Below, piece after piece: positions 31,888-41,635 of a stretch of DNA of 64,000 nt. This DNA is from Paenibacillus sp. GTDB taxonomy: Bacteria; Bacillota; Bacilli; Paenibacillales; YIM-B00363. The position numbers and the translations under genes were made by a program. The stretch's first letter is position 1. Each line of letters begins with the position of its first letter. The stretch is taken from assembly GCF_031177825.1 (NCBI RefSeq), contig NZ_JAPSKE010000014.1, positions 62,001-126,000 on the forward strand, given 5' to 3'. The notes beneath the pieces were generated by a model that was given only the letters and a program-made list of their open reading frames with translations, had not been told where the DNA came from and did no database searches.

Positions 31888-34041
31888 TTATAGACCTTCG
31901 ACGGTCTGTTCCGTCTCGTCCGACGAGCTCTGACCTTCCTCGTTACCCGGTTCGCCGTCGACCGGCTCCGCGGGCTCCTCCCCGAACGGCTCCTCCGGCT
32001 CTTCCTGACGCGGCGCGTTCGCCGAACCGCCGCTTTCTTCCGCTTGCCTGTGCGTCCAAGTATATTGGTCGAGCTTCGCATCGTCCTGGAACACTTCGAT
32101 CGACGCGTTCTTGCTCGGCGACGTGACGACCTCGAAGGTGAACGACTGTTCGGACGACACCTTCTGATTCACCGCCTCGACGCGTTCGCCCATCGCATCG
32201 GTGACGAGAATGCGAATAGCGCTCTCGGCGCCTTGCTCCTTCGGTCCGATGACGACGGTATACGTCGTCGCGCGAGCTTCCTTCGGCAGGCCTTCGCTGA
32301 TATAAATCATGATGCCTTCGCCCGGCGGCTTCACCGGGTCGCCCGGTTGATACGGGAATTGCTTGAACACGCGGCCCTTCTCGAAATAGGCGGGCTCGCG
32401 GACGATGTTTTTCTCCAACAGTTCGAGACCTGCGCGTTCCAGCATCGCCTGCGCCTCTTGCGCGGTCAATCCGAGCAGCTCCGGCATGTCGATCTCTTCG
32501 CGCCCCCGGCTGACGACGACGCGCACCGACGTATCGAGCGGATCGATCGGCTGCAGCGCCGGCGGGAATTGCTCGAAGACGTCGCCCGGGTCTTCCTTGT
32601 CGCTGAATTCAGTGTCGTATTCGACTCTCTCGCCGGGAATGCCGAGCTCGTCGAGGGCGGCTTTCGCCTCCGCCTCCGTCAGACCGACGAGCGCCGGCAT
32701 CTCGACCATCTCGATCCCTTTGCTGACATAGAGCCGGATCGGAGTACTGGCTCTCGCTTCCTCATCTTTCTTCGTCTGCGATATGACGTAATCGAGCGGC
32801 ACTTCGCGATTGAACTCGTAGACGATCGGATCCTCTACGACGAGTCCGGCCGCTTCGATTTCGGTCTTCGCCCGCTCGAGCGGCAGCCCTTCGACGGTCG
32901 GCACCTTGACGGTCGGAATGACGAAGATGTCCTGGATTTTGTTCACGCCCCACCAGGCGCCGCCGAGCAGCAAGAGCAGCACGCCGAACCAGATCAGGGG
33001 CTTCACCCACGGATTGCCTCTGCGCTCCTCTTCCTCTTCGTCCACATAGCTGCCTTCCCGCCAGACAGGCGCTCCGGCGCCGCCGGGGGTCGCGCCGGCG
33101 CCTTCGTTCGCGGCCGGCCGCCCCGCGGCGTTCATGGCGCCGCGAATGGCCGGAATGACCCGAGTCGCCTCCGCGTCGTCTTCCGCGTCGCTGGCGTATG
33201 TCCATTTCGGCTCGTCCTTACGTTCGGGAGCGAGGCACGTTTCCAAGTCCCGCAGCATCTCCCCGGCCGAGACGTATCGCTCTTCCGGCCGTTTGCGAAG
33301 CGACTTGAGGATCACGTTTTCCACGCTTTGGGGAATCATCGGATTGACGACCCGCGGTTCCTCGACGGGCTCCTGCAGATGCTTCAACGCGACGCTGATC
33401 GGACTTTCCCCGATGAACGGAAGTCTCGCCGTCAGCATCTGGTACAAGACGATGCCGAGAGAATACAAGTCCGACTTTTCTCCCGCGGTCACGCCCTTGG
33501 CGTGCTCCGGCGAGAAATAGTGAACCGAGCCGATGACGGAGCCCGTCTGCGTAATCGTAGACGTCGTAATCGCCCGCGCGATGCCGAAGTCGGTCACCTT
33601 CACGCGGCCGTTCTTGCCGATCAATATGTTATGAGGTTTAATGTCCCGATGAATAATGCCGTTCGCATGCGCATGCTCGAGAGCGTCGCAAATTTGCGTC
33701 GCGATATGTACGGCTTCCGCGGTTTGCAGCGGAGCCTGCGCCTTGATGATATCGTTCAAGTTGGAGCCTTCGATATACTCCATAACGATGAAATGCGTCT
33801 CTTCGTCTTGCCCGACGTCATAGATGCTTACGACGTTCGGATGGGATAACGACGCGGCGGATTGCGCCTCCCTCCGGAAGCGACGGATGAACTCCTCGTC
33901 GTGTACGTATTGCTGACGGAGCACCTTGACCGCCACGTGCCGGTTCAGCAGCGTGTCCCTCGCTTTGTACACTAAGGCCATGCCTCCGCCGCCGACGCGT
34001 TCGATCAACTCGTAGCGCCCCGATAAAGTCGTTCCGTTCAT
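31888..34041 (-). CDS. prkC: Stk1 family PASTA Ser/Thr kinase PrkC
   Basis: PrkC senses muropeptides through PASTA repeats and phosphorylates proteins for germination, wall synthesis and translation. The kinase domain (about 10-270) has the lysine AVKVLR at 39, HRDIKPHN near 131-138, and DFG at 151. A membrane helix (PLIWFGVLLLLLGGAWWG) is near 350. Three PASTA repeats follow (VPTVEGLPLERA, MPALVGLTEAEA, MPELLGLTAQEA). A Ser/Thr-like extracellular domain and an acidic, proline-rich tail end it. 717 residues. GGGGAGAG precedes the ATG. Confidence 0.95.
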   Translation of the reverse strand: MNGTTLSGRYELIERVGGGGMALVYKARDTLLNRHVAVKVLRQQYVHDEEFIRRFRREAQSAASLSHPNVVSIYDVGQDEETHFIVMEYIEGSNLNDIIKAQAPLQTAEAVHIATQICDALEHAHANGIIHRDIKPHNILIGKNGRVKVTDFGIARAITTSTITQTGSVIGSVHYFSPEHAKGVTAGEKSDLYSLGIVLYQMLTARLPFIGESPISVALKHLQEPVEEPRVVNPMIPQSVENVILKSLRKRPEERYVSAGEMLRDLETCLAPERKDEPKWTYASDAEDDAEATRVIPAIRGAMNAAGRPAANEGAGATPGGAGAPVWREGSYVDEEEEERRGNPWVKPLIWFGVLLLLLGGAWWGVNKIQDIFVIPTVKVPTVEGLPLERAKTEIEAAGLVVEDPIVYEFNREVPLDYVISQTKKDEEARASTPIRLYVSKGIEMVEMPALVGLTEAEAKAALDELGIPGERVEYDTEFSDKEDPGDVFEQFPPALQPIDPLDTSVRVVVSRGREEIDMPELLGLTAQEAQAMLERAGLELLEKNIVREPAYFEKGRVFKQFPYQPGDPVKPPGEGIMIYISEGLPKEARATTYTVVIGPKEQGAESAIRILVTDAMGERVEAVNQKVSSEQSFTFEVVTSPSKNASIEVFQDDAKLDQYTWTHRQAEESGGSANAPRQEEPEEPFGEEPAEPVDGEPGNEEGQSSSDETEQTVEGL

Positions 34042-34068
34042 CCGCTTCTCTCCCCTTTCGTCTCGGCG

Positions 34069-34806
34069 TTATGAACCATTTTCGATCAGCACCACCGAAA
34101 TATTGTCGTCTCCGCCCGCGTTCAGCGCATACTCGACGAGGCGGTCCGCCTTCTCGCTTAGCGTTCCTTCTCCGCGCACCGTGCGCGTCATCTCCGATTC
34201 CGGCACCATATTCGAAAGCCCGTCGCTGCACAGCAGCAACATATCCCCCGCCGACCACGGCAAAAAGACAAGGTCGACGTCCACGTCCGCCTCCGTGCCG
34301 AGCGCTCTCGTAATCACGTTGCGGCGCGGATGAACCGCGGCCTCGTCCGGCGTCAGCTGTCCGGTCTTGACGAGCTCGTTGACGAGCGTATGGTCTTCGG
34401 TGATTTGCGAAATCGTCTCATGATTTATGTAGTAAGCCCTGGAATCCCCGATATGACCGATCAATACGCGGGAGGCGTCGGCGAGCGCCGCCGTGACCGT
34501 CGTGCCCATCCCCCGATAATGCTCTTTCCCCGAAGCGACCTCGAATACTTTGGCGTTCGCCTCGCGAATCGCGCCGACGAGACGCGCCTTCCGTTCGTCG
34601 TCGTCGAGATCGCCAGAGACGCGATCGAGCGCGCCTACCAATAACTCGATCGTAATTTGGCTGGCCGTGTCTCCGGCTTGATGGCCGCCCATGCCGTCGG
34701 CGACGATGGCGAGCGTGCAGCCCGCCACCCCGTCCTTCACGACGATCCGATCTTCGTTGACCGACCGCACGCGGCCGACATCGGTTTTATACGCTGTTTT
34801 CAACAT
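34069..34806 (-). CDS. prpC: PP2C-type protein phosphatase PrpC (Stp1)
   Basis: Metal-dependent serine/threonine phosphatase that reverses PrkC. Motifs: SVNEDR near residue 15, ADGMGGHQAGD near 36, GHIGDSRAY near 115, LLCSDGLSN, and GGDDNISV at the end. I chose the ATG of MLKTAYKTDVG with GAGGTGA five bases upstream. A GTG three codons earlier would overlap the rlmN stop. Confidence 0.95.
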   Translation of the reverse strand: MLKTAYKTDVGRVRSVNEDRIVVKDGVAGCTLAIVADGMGGHQAGDTASQITIELLVGALDRVSGDLDDDERKARLVGAIREANAKVFEVASGKEHYRGMGTTVTAALADASRVLIGHIGDSRAYYINHETISQITEDHTLVNELVKTGQLTPDEAAVHPRRNVITRALGTEADVDVDLVFLPWSAGDMLLLCSDGLSNMVPESEMTRTVRGEGTLSEKADRLVEYALNAGGDDNISVVLIENGS

Positions 34807-34811
34807 CAGAT

Positions 34812-35882
34812 TCACCTCGCGGTCGACTCCATATGCTTCGCCCGCAGCTGGCCGCAGGCGGCGGCGATGTCATGCCCCTGCTCCCTGCGGATCGTCGTGT
34901 TCACCTGTTTCGACTCCAGAATGCGTTTGAATTCGAAAATGTGCTCCTTCGGCGTGCGAACGTAATCGCGCTCCGGCACGTAGTTGACCGGAATGAGGTT
35001 GACGTGGCACAGCATTCCCTTCAGCACGGCGCCCAATTCCTCGGCGTGCTCCGGCTGATCGTTGACCCCGTTGATGAGCGCATATTCGAACGTAATGCGG
35101 CGGCCCGTCTTCTCGATGTAATACCGGCAGGCATCCATGACGTCCGCGAACGGGAACCGCCGGTTGACCGGCATCAGCTTCGAGCGCAGCGCATCGTTCG
35201 GCGCGTGAATCGAAATCGCGAGATTGATCTGCGTATTCCAATCGGCGAACTCGCGAATTTGCGGCACGATGCCGCTCGTCGATACGGTGACGTGGCGTTG
35301 GCCGATCTTCATGCCTTTGTCGTGCACCATGAGCGTGAGGAACGTCTTCGTAGCTTCGTAGTTTTCGAACGGTTCGCCCGAACCCATGACGACGATGCTG
35401 CTGATCCGCTCGTTCGTCGCGTCGAGCAGTCTCTGGGCGTACACGACCTGCGCCACGATCTCGCCCGCGTACAGGTTGCGCTTCAGCCCGCCGAGCGTCG
35501 ACGCGCAGAACGTGCAGCCGATCCGACAGCCGACCTGCGTCGTCACGCAGATGCTGATGCCGTAGTTATGCCGCATGACGACCGTCTCGATCGCATGATT
35601 GTCGTAGAGGCCGAACAAAAACTTAATCGTGCCGTCCTTCGACTCCATCTTCGTGATTTCGTTCAGCGTCACGAATTGGTAACTCGCCTTCAGCTTCTCC
35701 CGAAGCTCCTTCGATAGATTCGTCATGTCGTCGAAGTCGACGACCCGCTTGCCGTAGAGCCAGTCGAAAATTTGTCCCGCGCGGAACGCCGGCTCGTCCT
35801 GCGATTTCAACCAGTCCTGCAACGCTTCCAGCGTCAGGTCGTAGATGAAAGGTTTCTCCGGCAGCTGTATCTCTTTTTTCAT
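34812..35882 (-). CDS. rlmN: 23S rRNA/tRNA adenine-C2 methyltransferase RlmN
   Basis: A radical SAM enzyme that methylates A2503 of 23S rRNA and A37 of tRNAs. The iron-sulfur motif is CRIGCTFC. The C-terminal catalytic cysteine is in AAACGQL, with the other mid-protein methyl-carrying motif. 356 residues. A possible promoter (TACAAT -10 near 35960) lies in the 117-base gap before it, so this may head the rlmN-prpC-prkC-rsgA-rpe part. Confidence 0.95.
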   Translation of the reverse strand: MKKEIQLPEKPFIYDLTLEALQDWLKSQDEPAFRAGQIFDWLYGKRVVDFDDMTNLSKELREKLKASYQFVTLNEITKMESKDGTIKFLFGLYDNHAIETVVMRHNYGISICVTTQVGCRIGCTFCASTLGGLKRNLYAGEIVAQVVYAQRLLDATNERISSIVVMGSGEPFENYEATKTFLTLMVHDKGMKIGQRHVTVSTSGIVPQIREFADWNTQINLAISIHAPNDALRSKLMPVNRRFPFADVMDACRYYIEKTGRRITFEYALINGVNDQPEHAEELGAVLKGMLCHVNLIPVNYVPERDYVRTPKEHIFEFKRILESKQVNTTIRREQGHDIAAACGQLRAKHMESTAR

Positions 35883-35999
35883 AGGTATCCCTGCTTTCTG
35901 CCGTCTCGGGCCGACGGGCGCCCGCCTTGTCCGCGGCGCCCCCCGCCGAAACTCTTCTCTCTATTGTAAACGTTCGTCCGCCTTTTTAACACATCACTT

Positions 36000-37457
36000 C
36001 TAGGACGAGCGAGAGGATGATCGGATCAGCCTAGCCATAAAGAACCCGTCGGAGCCGAAATCGGCGGGGGTCACCAGCAACCGCCCGGGACCCGCGGCGC
36101 ATCTCGCGGCCGTCTCGCCGGATATCCCCGGCGGAAGCGTCGCCTCCGGCGCGTAGTCCGGATTCGCCGAGAGGAACGCGTCGATCTGCGCTTCGTTCTC
36201 GCTCGGCTCCAGCGTGCACGTGCTGTAGACGAGAATGCCGCCCGGCTTCAGCAGCTTCGAGACGGACGCGAGAATCGCGCGCTGCGTCTCGGCGATGCTC
36301 GCGACGTCCTCCGGCGTTTTCGTCCACTTGATGTCCGGCTTGCGCCGGATGACGCCGAAGCCGGAGCAAGGCGCGTCGAGCAAAATCCGATCGAATGAGC
36401 CTTCCTCGAACACCTCGTGCAGCTTCGACGCGTCCGCGACGACCGTCCGGACGCTCGAGAGCCCCAGACGGCTGGCCGCGCCGTCGATAAGCTCCTTCTT
36501 GTGCGGATGAATGTCGCAGGCGACGATCTCTCCCTTGTCCCCCATCCGCTCCGCGAGCTGCGTCGTCTTCCCGCCCGGCGCGGCGCAGCAATCGAGCACG
36601 CGCATGCCCGGCGCCGGATCGAGCAGCGCGGCGACGAGCATCGAGCTCTCGTCCTGCACGGTGCACAGCCCGCCTTTGAACGCTTCGGTAAACGCTAGGT
36701 TGCCGCCGTTCGGCGCGACGATGCCGTCCTCGCTTACTTCGGACGCAACCGCTTCGACGCCTTCCGCCGCCAGCTTCGCGATCAAGCCGGCGCGGTCGAT
36801 CCGAAGCGGGTTCACCCGCGCGCTCGCCTTCGGCGGCTCGTTGTTCGCCGCGGCGATGCGTTCGGCGGTTTCCTCGCCGAACGCGCGCACCCATTCGCGA
36901 ACGAGCCATTCCGGGTGCGAGTGCTCGAACGCGATGCGCTGGACCGCGGTCGCGTCGATCGGCGGGGTCGGCCGCCCGGGGTTCGCCGCGAGCTTGCGCA
37001 GCACGGCGTTCACCAGGCCGGATACGCCTTGATGGCCGCGGCGCTTCGCGATGGCGACCGCCTCGCTCACGGCGGCATGCGGCGGCACGCGGTCGAGGAA
37101 GAGCAATTGATACGCGCTGAGCCGCAGCAGGCTGCGAACCCAAGGCTGGAGCTTCTTCGCGCCTTTGGCGAGATGAGTATCCAGCACCGTATCGATCGTG
37201 TTCCGGCGCTGGATCGTGCCGTACACGAGCTCGGTCGCGAGCCCCGCTTCCCGAGGCTCGAGCTTCGAACGCTTGAGGGCCGCATTGAGCGCTAAGTTGC
37301 TATACGCGCCTTCCTGTTCGACGGCGGTCAACGCTTCGAGCGCCAGCTCGCGGGCGCCGAGCGGCTTCCGGCCGGACGACGGCTTGGAGCCGGGCCTCGA
37401 TCCGGCCTTCGCCCCGGAGCGGGCGCCGGCGGTCGGTCCCGTCTTCGGCCCGGTCAT
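36000..37457 (-). CDS. rsmB: 16S rRNA (cytosine967-C5)-methyltransferase RsmB
   Basis: RsmB methylates C967 of 16S rRNA. I chose the ATG at 37457, which overlaps the fmt stop by four bases and has GGGAGGCGG upstream. It gives 485 residues. A roughly 30-residue Gly/Lys/Ser/Pro-rich N-terminal extension precedes the NusB-like domain (about 35-170). The SAM site is LDCCAAPGGKTTQLA; the catalytic cysteines are in DAPCSG and STCTLEPSEN. The extension is unusual and may be disordered. Confidence 0.94.
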   Translation of the reverse strand: MTGPKTGPTAGARSGAKAGSRPGSKPSSGRKPLGARELALEALTAVEQEGAYSNLALNAALKRSKLEPREAGLATELVYGTIQRRNTIDTVLDTHLAKGAKKLQPWVRSLLRLSAYQLLFLDRVPPHAAVSEAVAIAKRRGHQGVSGLVNAVLRKLAANPGRPTPPIDATAVQRIAFEHSHPEWLVREWVRAFGEETAERIAAANNEPPKASARVNPLRIDRAGLIAKLAAEGVEAVASEVSEDGIVAPNGGNLAFTEAFKGGLCTVQDESSMLVAALLDPAPGMRVLDCCAAPGGKTTQLAERMGDKGEIVACDIHPHKKELIDGAASRLGLSSVRTVVADASKLHEVFEEGSFDRILLDAPCSGFGVIRRKPDIKWTKTPEDVASIAETQRAILASVSKLLKPGGILVYSTCTLEPSENEAQIDAFLSANPDYAPEATLPPGISGETAARCAAGPGRLLVTPADFGSDGFFMARLIRSSSRSS

Positions 37458-38434
37458 CGAACCGCCTCCCCTAACGGCGCTTCGGGCGGATCGCCTAGCG
37501 TATCGCCCTTCTTCATCTGGCCGTTCCGCGCGAACTCGGAAACCGGCAGCGCCTTCTTGCCCGCCGGCTGCACCTCGGTGGCGACGAACACGCCGTCGCC
37601 GGTCGCGATCGCGAGGCCGTCCGCGCCGACGCCGATCACCGTGCCGGGCGCCGCGCCGGCGGCCCGCCCCGGCTCCGGACGCGCCGCCTTCCAAATCTTA
37701 AAGACGTCGCCGTTCCAGAACGTGAAGGCGCCCGGACGCGGCGACAGACCGCGAAGCTGATCGTAGATCGCCGAGGCGGGGCGCGTCCAGTCGATGCGTT
37801 CGTCCTCGCGCGACAAATTCGGCGAATACGTCGCTTCCTCCTCGTTCTGCGGCGTGCGGGGAGCGGTCCCGTTCAACGCCGCCGGCACCGTCTCGAGCAG
37901 CAGCTTCGCGCCGACGACGCTCAGGCGTTCGAAGACGAGGCCCGCGTCGTCGTCCGGACCGATCGACAGCTCGGCCTTCGAGATCATGTCGCCGGTATCC
38001 AAGCCCTCGGCCATATACATGATCGTTACGCCGGTGACGGTTTCGCCGTTCATGATCGCCCGCTGGATCGGCGCGCCGCCCCGGTATTTCGGCAGCAGCG
38101 AGCCGTGCACGTTGATGCAGCCGAAGCGCGGCATCGACAGCACCGATTTCGGTAAAATTTGCCCGTACGCGGCCGTCACGATCAGGTCCGGCTCGTATGC
38201 CGCGAGCTCCGCGACGGCTTCCGGCGCCCGCAGCTTCGCCGGCTGGAGCACGGGCAAGCCGAGGCGAAGCGCTTCTTCCTTCACGGGCGTCGGCGTCATC
38301 GTCTTCTTGCGCCCGACCGGCCGGTCGGGCTGCGTGACGACCGCCTTGACGTTATACCCGGCATCGATTAACGCACGAAGGGACGGCACGGCAAAGTCCG
38401 GCGTCCCCATGAATACGATATTCGCTTTCATCAT
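37454..38434 (-). CDS. fmt: Methionyl-tRNA formyltransferase
   Basis: Fmt formylates initiator Met-tRNA using formyltetrahydrofolate. The substrate motif NVHGSLLPKYRGGAPIQ is near residue 108. 326 residues. The start overlaps the def stop by four bases; a second ATG follows directly. Formylation by Fmt and deformylation by Def are coupled here as in most bacteria. Confidence 0.96.
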   Translation of the reverse strand: MMKANIVFMGTPDFAVPSLRALIDAGYNVKAVVTQPDRPVGRKKTMTPTPVKEEALRLGLPVLQPAKLRAPEAVAELAAYEPDLIVTAAYGQILPKSVLSMPRFGCINVHGSLLPKYRGGAPIQRAIMNGETVTGVTIMYMAEGLDTGDMISKAELSIGPDDDAGLVFERLSVVGAKLLLETVPAALNGTAPRTPQNEEEATYSPNLSREDERIDWTRPASAIYDQLRGLSPRPGAFTFWNGDVFKIWKAARPEPGRAAGAAPGTVIGVGADGLAIATGDGVFVATEVQPAGKKALPVSEFARNGQMKKGDTLGDPPEAPLGEAVR

Positions 38435-38925
38435 ACGACGTCGTCATCCTCTTCGTCTTCGTCCGGCTTCGGCTCGTAGACGCGCTCGGCGATGTCGATG
38501 TACAAGACGCCGTTCAGGTGGTCGATCTCGTGTTGGAACGCGCGAGAGAGGAAGCCGTCCGCTTCGATCACGATCTCGTTGCCGTTGCGGTCGAGTCCCT
38601 TGACCTTCAGGCGGTCCTTGCGCCGAACGTCGCCCTGCAAGCCGGGAATGCTGAGACAGCCTTCCGGTCCGAGCTGCTCGCCGCCCGCCTCGACGATCTC
38701 CGGATTGACCATCTCGATCAACCCGTGATCGTCGCCGACGTCGATGACGATGACGCGCTTGGAGATGCCGATCTGCGGCGCCGCGAGACCGACGCCGGGC
38801 GCGTCGTACATCGTCTCGGCCATGTCGGTCAACAGCTTCTGGATATTCGGCGTTACCTTCGGCACCGGCTTCGCGACTTCGCGAAGGACCGGGTCCGGAT
38901 GCTTGACGATGATGCGAATCGCCAT
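38431..38925 (-). CDS. def: Peptide deformylase
   Basis: Def removes the formyl group from new proteins. The three metal-site motifs are GVGLAAPQ, EGCLSIPG and HEIDHLNG. The 164-residue protein has a short acidic C-terminal tail (PDEDEEDDD). Confidence 0.96.
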   Translation of the reverse strand: MAIRIIVKHPDPVLREVAKPVPKVTPNIQKLLTDMAETMYDAPGVGLAAPQIGISKRVIVIDVGDDHGLIEMVNPEIVEAGGEQLGPEGCLSIPGLQGDVRRKDRLKVKGLDRNGNEIVIEADGFLSRAFQHEIDHLNGVLYIDIAERVYEPKPDEDEEDDDVV

Positions 38926-39172
38926 ATAGGTTCGTACCCCTTTCGATGAAACCCCGTCTGATGTGTAATGACCGATGAACCGGCCCGGCTTGCGCCGCGT
39001 CCATCCGGTTCGAACTCGTTACCCGTATAAGTGGGTGAATGTCCCGTTCGGCGATCGTTTTCGACGTTTGGAGCGCATCTGAACGGGAGGTTTTCCTTTT
39101 GCGCTCCTCCGAGCAGACGTTCTCAAACTTTCCGGGAAACGAAACGTCGATCCCTTCCCGGCACGTGTACCA
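38926..39172. other. Intergenic gap between priA and def
   Basis: About 250 bases without a gene. I see no clear terminator or promoter, only a 7-bp inverted repeat (GAACCGG/CCGGTTC near 38976-39010). Spacing suggests that def may have its own promoter, which I cannot locate. Confidence 0.4.
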
Positions 39173-41635
39173 CTATAAGAGAACTTGAGGATCCACGTCG
39201 AGCTGGATGCTCAGTTTAGACTTGCGGACGTCGTCCGAGAGCGCGTCCGCCGACGCGCGCAGCGCATCGGCCACGTTCGTTTCTCCCCGATATTTTACCA
39301 TGCATTGGAACCGATATCTATCTTTCAGTTTCGGGATCGGCGACGGCACGGGACCGAGCAGCTCCGGCTCCCCGGCCGTTCCCCGCAGCTCCGCGAACCG
39401 TCTCTTCAGCTCCGCGGCGAATCGTTCGCTCGAGGCGACGAGCCGCGAGATGTCTTCGTGCGCGAGCGTCGCGAGCGCGAGACGACAGTACGGCGGATAG
39501 CCGAGCTCCCGCCGCGAGACGAGCTCGCGTCGCGCGAAGCCGCGGAAGTCGTGGTTCGACGCGAATTGGATGCTGTAGTGCTCCGGCGTATACGTCTGCA
39601 CGACGACCTCGCCGAGCAGCCGATGACGCCCCGCGCGCCCCGCCACCTGCGTCAGCAGCTGGAACGTCCGCTCCGCCGCGCGGAAATCCGGCAGCCGGAG
39701 CACCGTATCGGCGCTAATGACGCCGACGAGCGTCACGTAGGGGAAATCGAGCCCCTTCGCCACCATCTGCGTGCCGAGCAGCACGTCGGCCTTCCGTTCG
39801 CGGAAGTCGGCGAGCAGCCTCTCGTGCGCCCCCTTCTGCGACGTCGTATCGACGTCCATCCGGATCGTGCGGATGCCCGGAAACAGCTTCGCCAGCTCTT
39901 CCTCGACGCGCTGCGTGCCCGCGCCGAAGTGGCGGATATGCTCGCTCTCGCAGCTCGGACAGCTCGTCGCCTCGCGTTCCGTATACCCGCAGTAATGGCA
40001 GCGAGAGTGACGCCCGGACCGATGGTAGGTCAGCGTGATGTCGCAATGCGGACACTGCGCCGTGAACCCGCAGGAGCGGCACATGACGAACGTCGAGTAT
40101 CCGCGGCGGTTGAGCAGCAGCACCGACTGTTCGCCTCGTTCGAGACGCGCCTCCAGCGCTTCCCGAAGCTTGGCGCTGAACATGGAGCGATTGCCGTCGC
40201 GCAGCTCCTGCCGCATGTCGACGATCTCTACGGCCGGGAGCGGTTGGCCGAGCGCGCGATCCGGCATCTCCAGCAGCGTATAGACGCCGCGATGCGCGTC
40301 CAAGTACGTCTCCAACGCCGGCGTCGCCGAGCCGAGCACGACCGCCGCGCCGTGCCGGGAACCGCGCTCGAGCGCGACGTCGCGGGCGTGATATTTCGGC
40401 GACTCCTCTTGTTTATACGAAGACTCGTGCTCTTCGTCGACGATGATGAGGCCGATGTTCGTGAACGGCGCGAAGATGGCCGACCGCGCGCCGATCGCGA
40501 TCTTGACGCGCCTTCTCGCGATCTTGCGCCACTCGTCGTAGCGTTCTCCGGCCGACAGGCGGCTGTGCATGACGGCGACCTCGTCGCCGAACCGGCCCTT
40601 GAACGCGTTCACCGTCTGCGGCGTCAACGAAATTTCCGGCACGAGCAGAATCGCCTCGCGGCCGGCTTCCAGACACGCCTGCATCGCCTGCAGGTACACC
40701 TCGGTCTTGCCGCTGCCGGTAACGCCGTGCAGCAGGAACGGCGCATACGTCTTCGCTTCGATCGCGCGCCGGATCGGCGCCAGCGCCGCCGCCTGCGTCT
40801 CCGTCAGCGGCAGCGGCCGGGACGCGGCGAATCGGCGATCCGCGTACGGATCCCGCGCCAGCTCTTTCGCCTCGACGACGACGAACCCTTTGGCCTCGAG
40901 CGCCTTCACGGCCGACGGCCCGATGCCGCCGTCCTTCGCAAGCTCCGCGAGCAGCGGAGGCTCCCCGCCTTCGTCGGCGAGCGCCGCCAGGCGGTCGAGC
41001 AGCTCCGCCTGCTTCGGCGCGCGACGCCTCGCCGCGTCCGCGGCGGCCGTCAACGCTTCCGCGGACGCGACCGGGCGAACGCACAGCTGCACCTTCATGC
41101 CTAAGCGGTCCTTCACTTCCTTCGATTCCGTCAGCAGCCCGAGCAGGATGGCGGACGTGAGCAGCTCCGCCCGGTCGGCGAACGCCTGCAGCAGCGACTT
41201 CTCCGGAACGCGTCCGCGCCGATCGACGTAAGCGAGCAGCTCGCGCAGCGATTCCGGCACGTCCGGAGACGACGGCGGAACGGCCGCTTCGAACACGGTT
41301 TCCGTCTTCGTCTTGAGCGCGCTCGGCAGCAGCGCCGTAAGCGCCGTATATTGCGGACACAAGTACTTCCGGCTCAGCCAGCCGGCCAAGTCCAGCAATT
41401 CTTCCGTCACGACCGGAGCCGCGTCCAACACGCTCTTCAGCGGCTTCAGCCGCGAAGGATCCATATCGGACGTCTCCTCGACGGCCAAGACGAAGCCGTT
41501 CAGCGTGCGGGGGCCGAACGGCACCGCGGCGCGCACCCCGGGCCGCACGAGCGGCGCGAGCTTGTCCGGCACCGCATAATCGAAAGGCCGGTCCGTATCC
41601 CGGGCCGGCGCATCGACGATCACTTTGGCAATCAT
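39173..41635 (-). CDS. priA: Primosomal protein N' (PriA helicase)
   Basis: PriA restarts replication at stalled forks. The 820-residue protein has the N-terminal DNA-binding domain (FDYAVPDKL). The helicase core has HGVTGSGKTEVYL, the DEEH box IVDEEHESSY, and LGSATPALETY. The zinc-binding block has CRSCGFTAQCPHCD and CHYCGYTEREATSCPSC. The start overlaps the coaBC stop by four bases. Confidence 0.96.
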   Translation of the reverse strand: MIAKVIVDAPARDTDRPFDYAVPDKLAPLVRPGVRAAVPFGPRTLNGFVLAVEETSDMDPSRLKPLKSVLDAAPVVTEELLDLAGWLSRKYLCPQYTALTALLPSALKTKTETVFEAAVPPSSPDVPESLRELLAYVDRRGRVPEKSLLQAFADRAELLTSAILLGLLTESKEVKDRLGMKVQLCVRPVASAEALTAAADAARRRAPKQAELLDRLAALADEGGEPPLLAELAKDGGIGPSAVKALEAKGFVVVEAKELARDPYADRRFAASRPLPLTETQAAALAPIRRAIEAKTYAPFLLHGVTGSGKTEVYLQAMQACLEAGREAILLVPEISLTPQTVNAFKGRFGDEVAVMHSRLSAGERYDEWRKIARRRVKIAIGARSAIFAPFTNIGLIIVDEEHESSYKQEESPKYHARDVALERGSRHGAAVVLGSATPALETYLDAHRGVYTLLEMPDRALGQPLPAVEIVDMRQELRDGNRSMFSAKLREALEARLERGEQSVLLLNRRGYSTFVMCRSCGFTAQCPHCDITLTYHRSGRHSRCHYCGYTEREATSCPSCESEHIRHFGAGTQRVEEELAKLFPGIRTIRMDVDTTSQKGAHERLLADFRERKADVLLGTQMVAKGLDFPYVTLVGVISADTVLRLPDFRAAERTFQLLTQVAGRAGRHRLLGEVVVQTYTPEHYSIQFASNHDFRGFARRELVSRRELGYPPYCRLALATLAHEDISRLVASSERFAAELKRRFAELRGTAGEPELLGPVPSPIPKLKDRYRFQCMVKYRGETNVADALRASADALSDDVRKSKLSIQLDVDPQVLL

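Noticed and set aside
37458..37694. An 80-codon N-terminal extension of rsmB
   Set aside because: It lies inside fmt in another frame and is arginine-rich; the ATG at 37457 has GGGAGGCGG and the usual four-base overlap.
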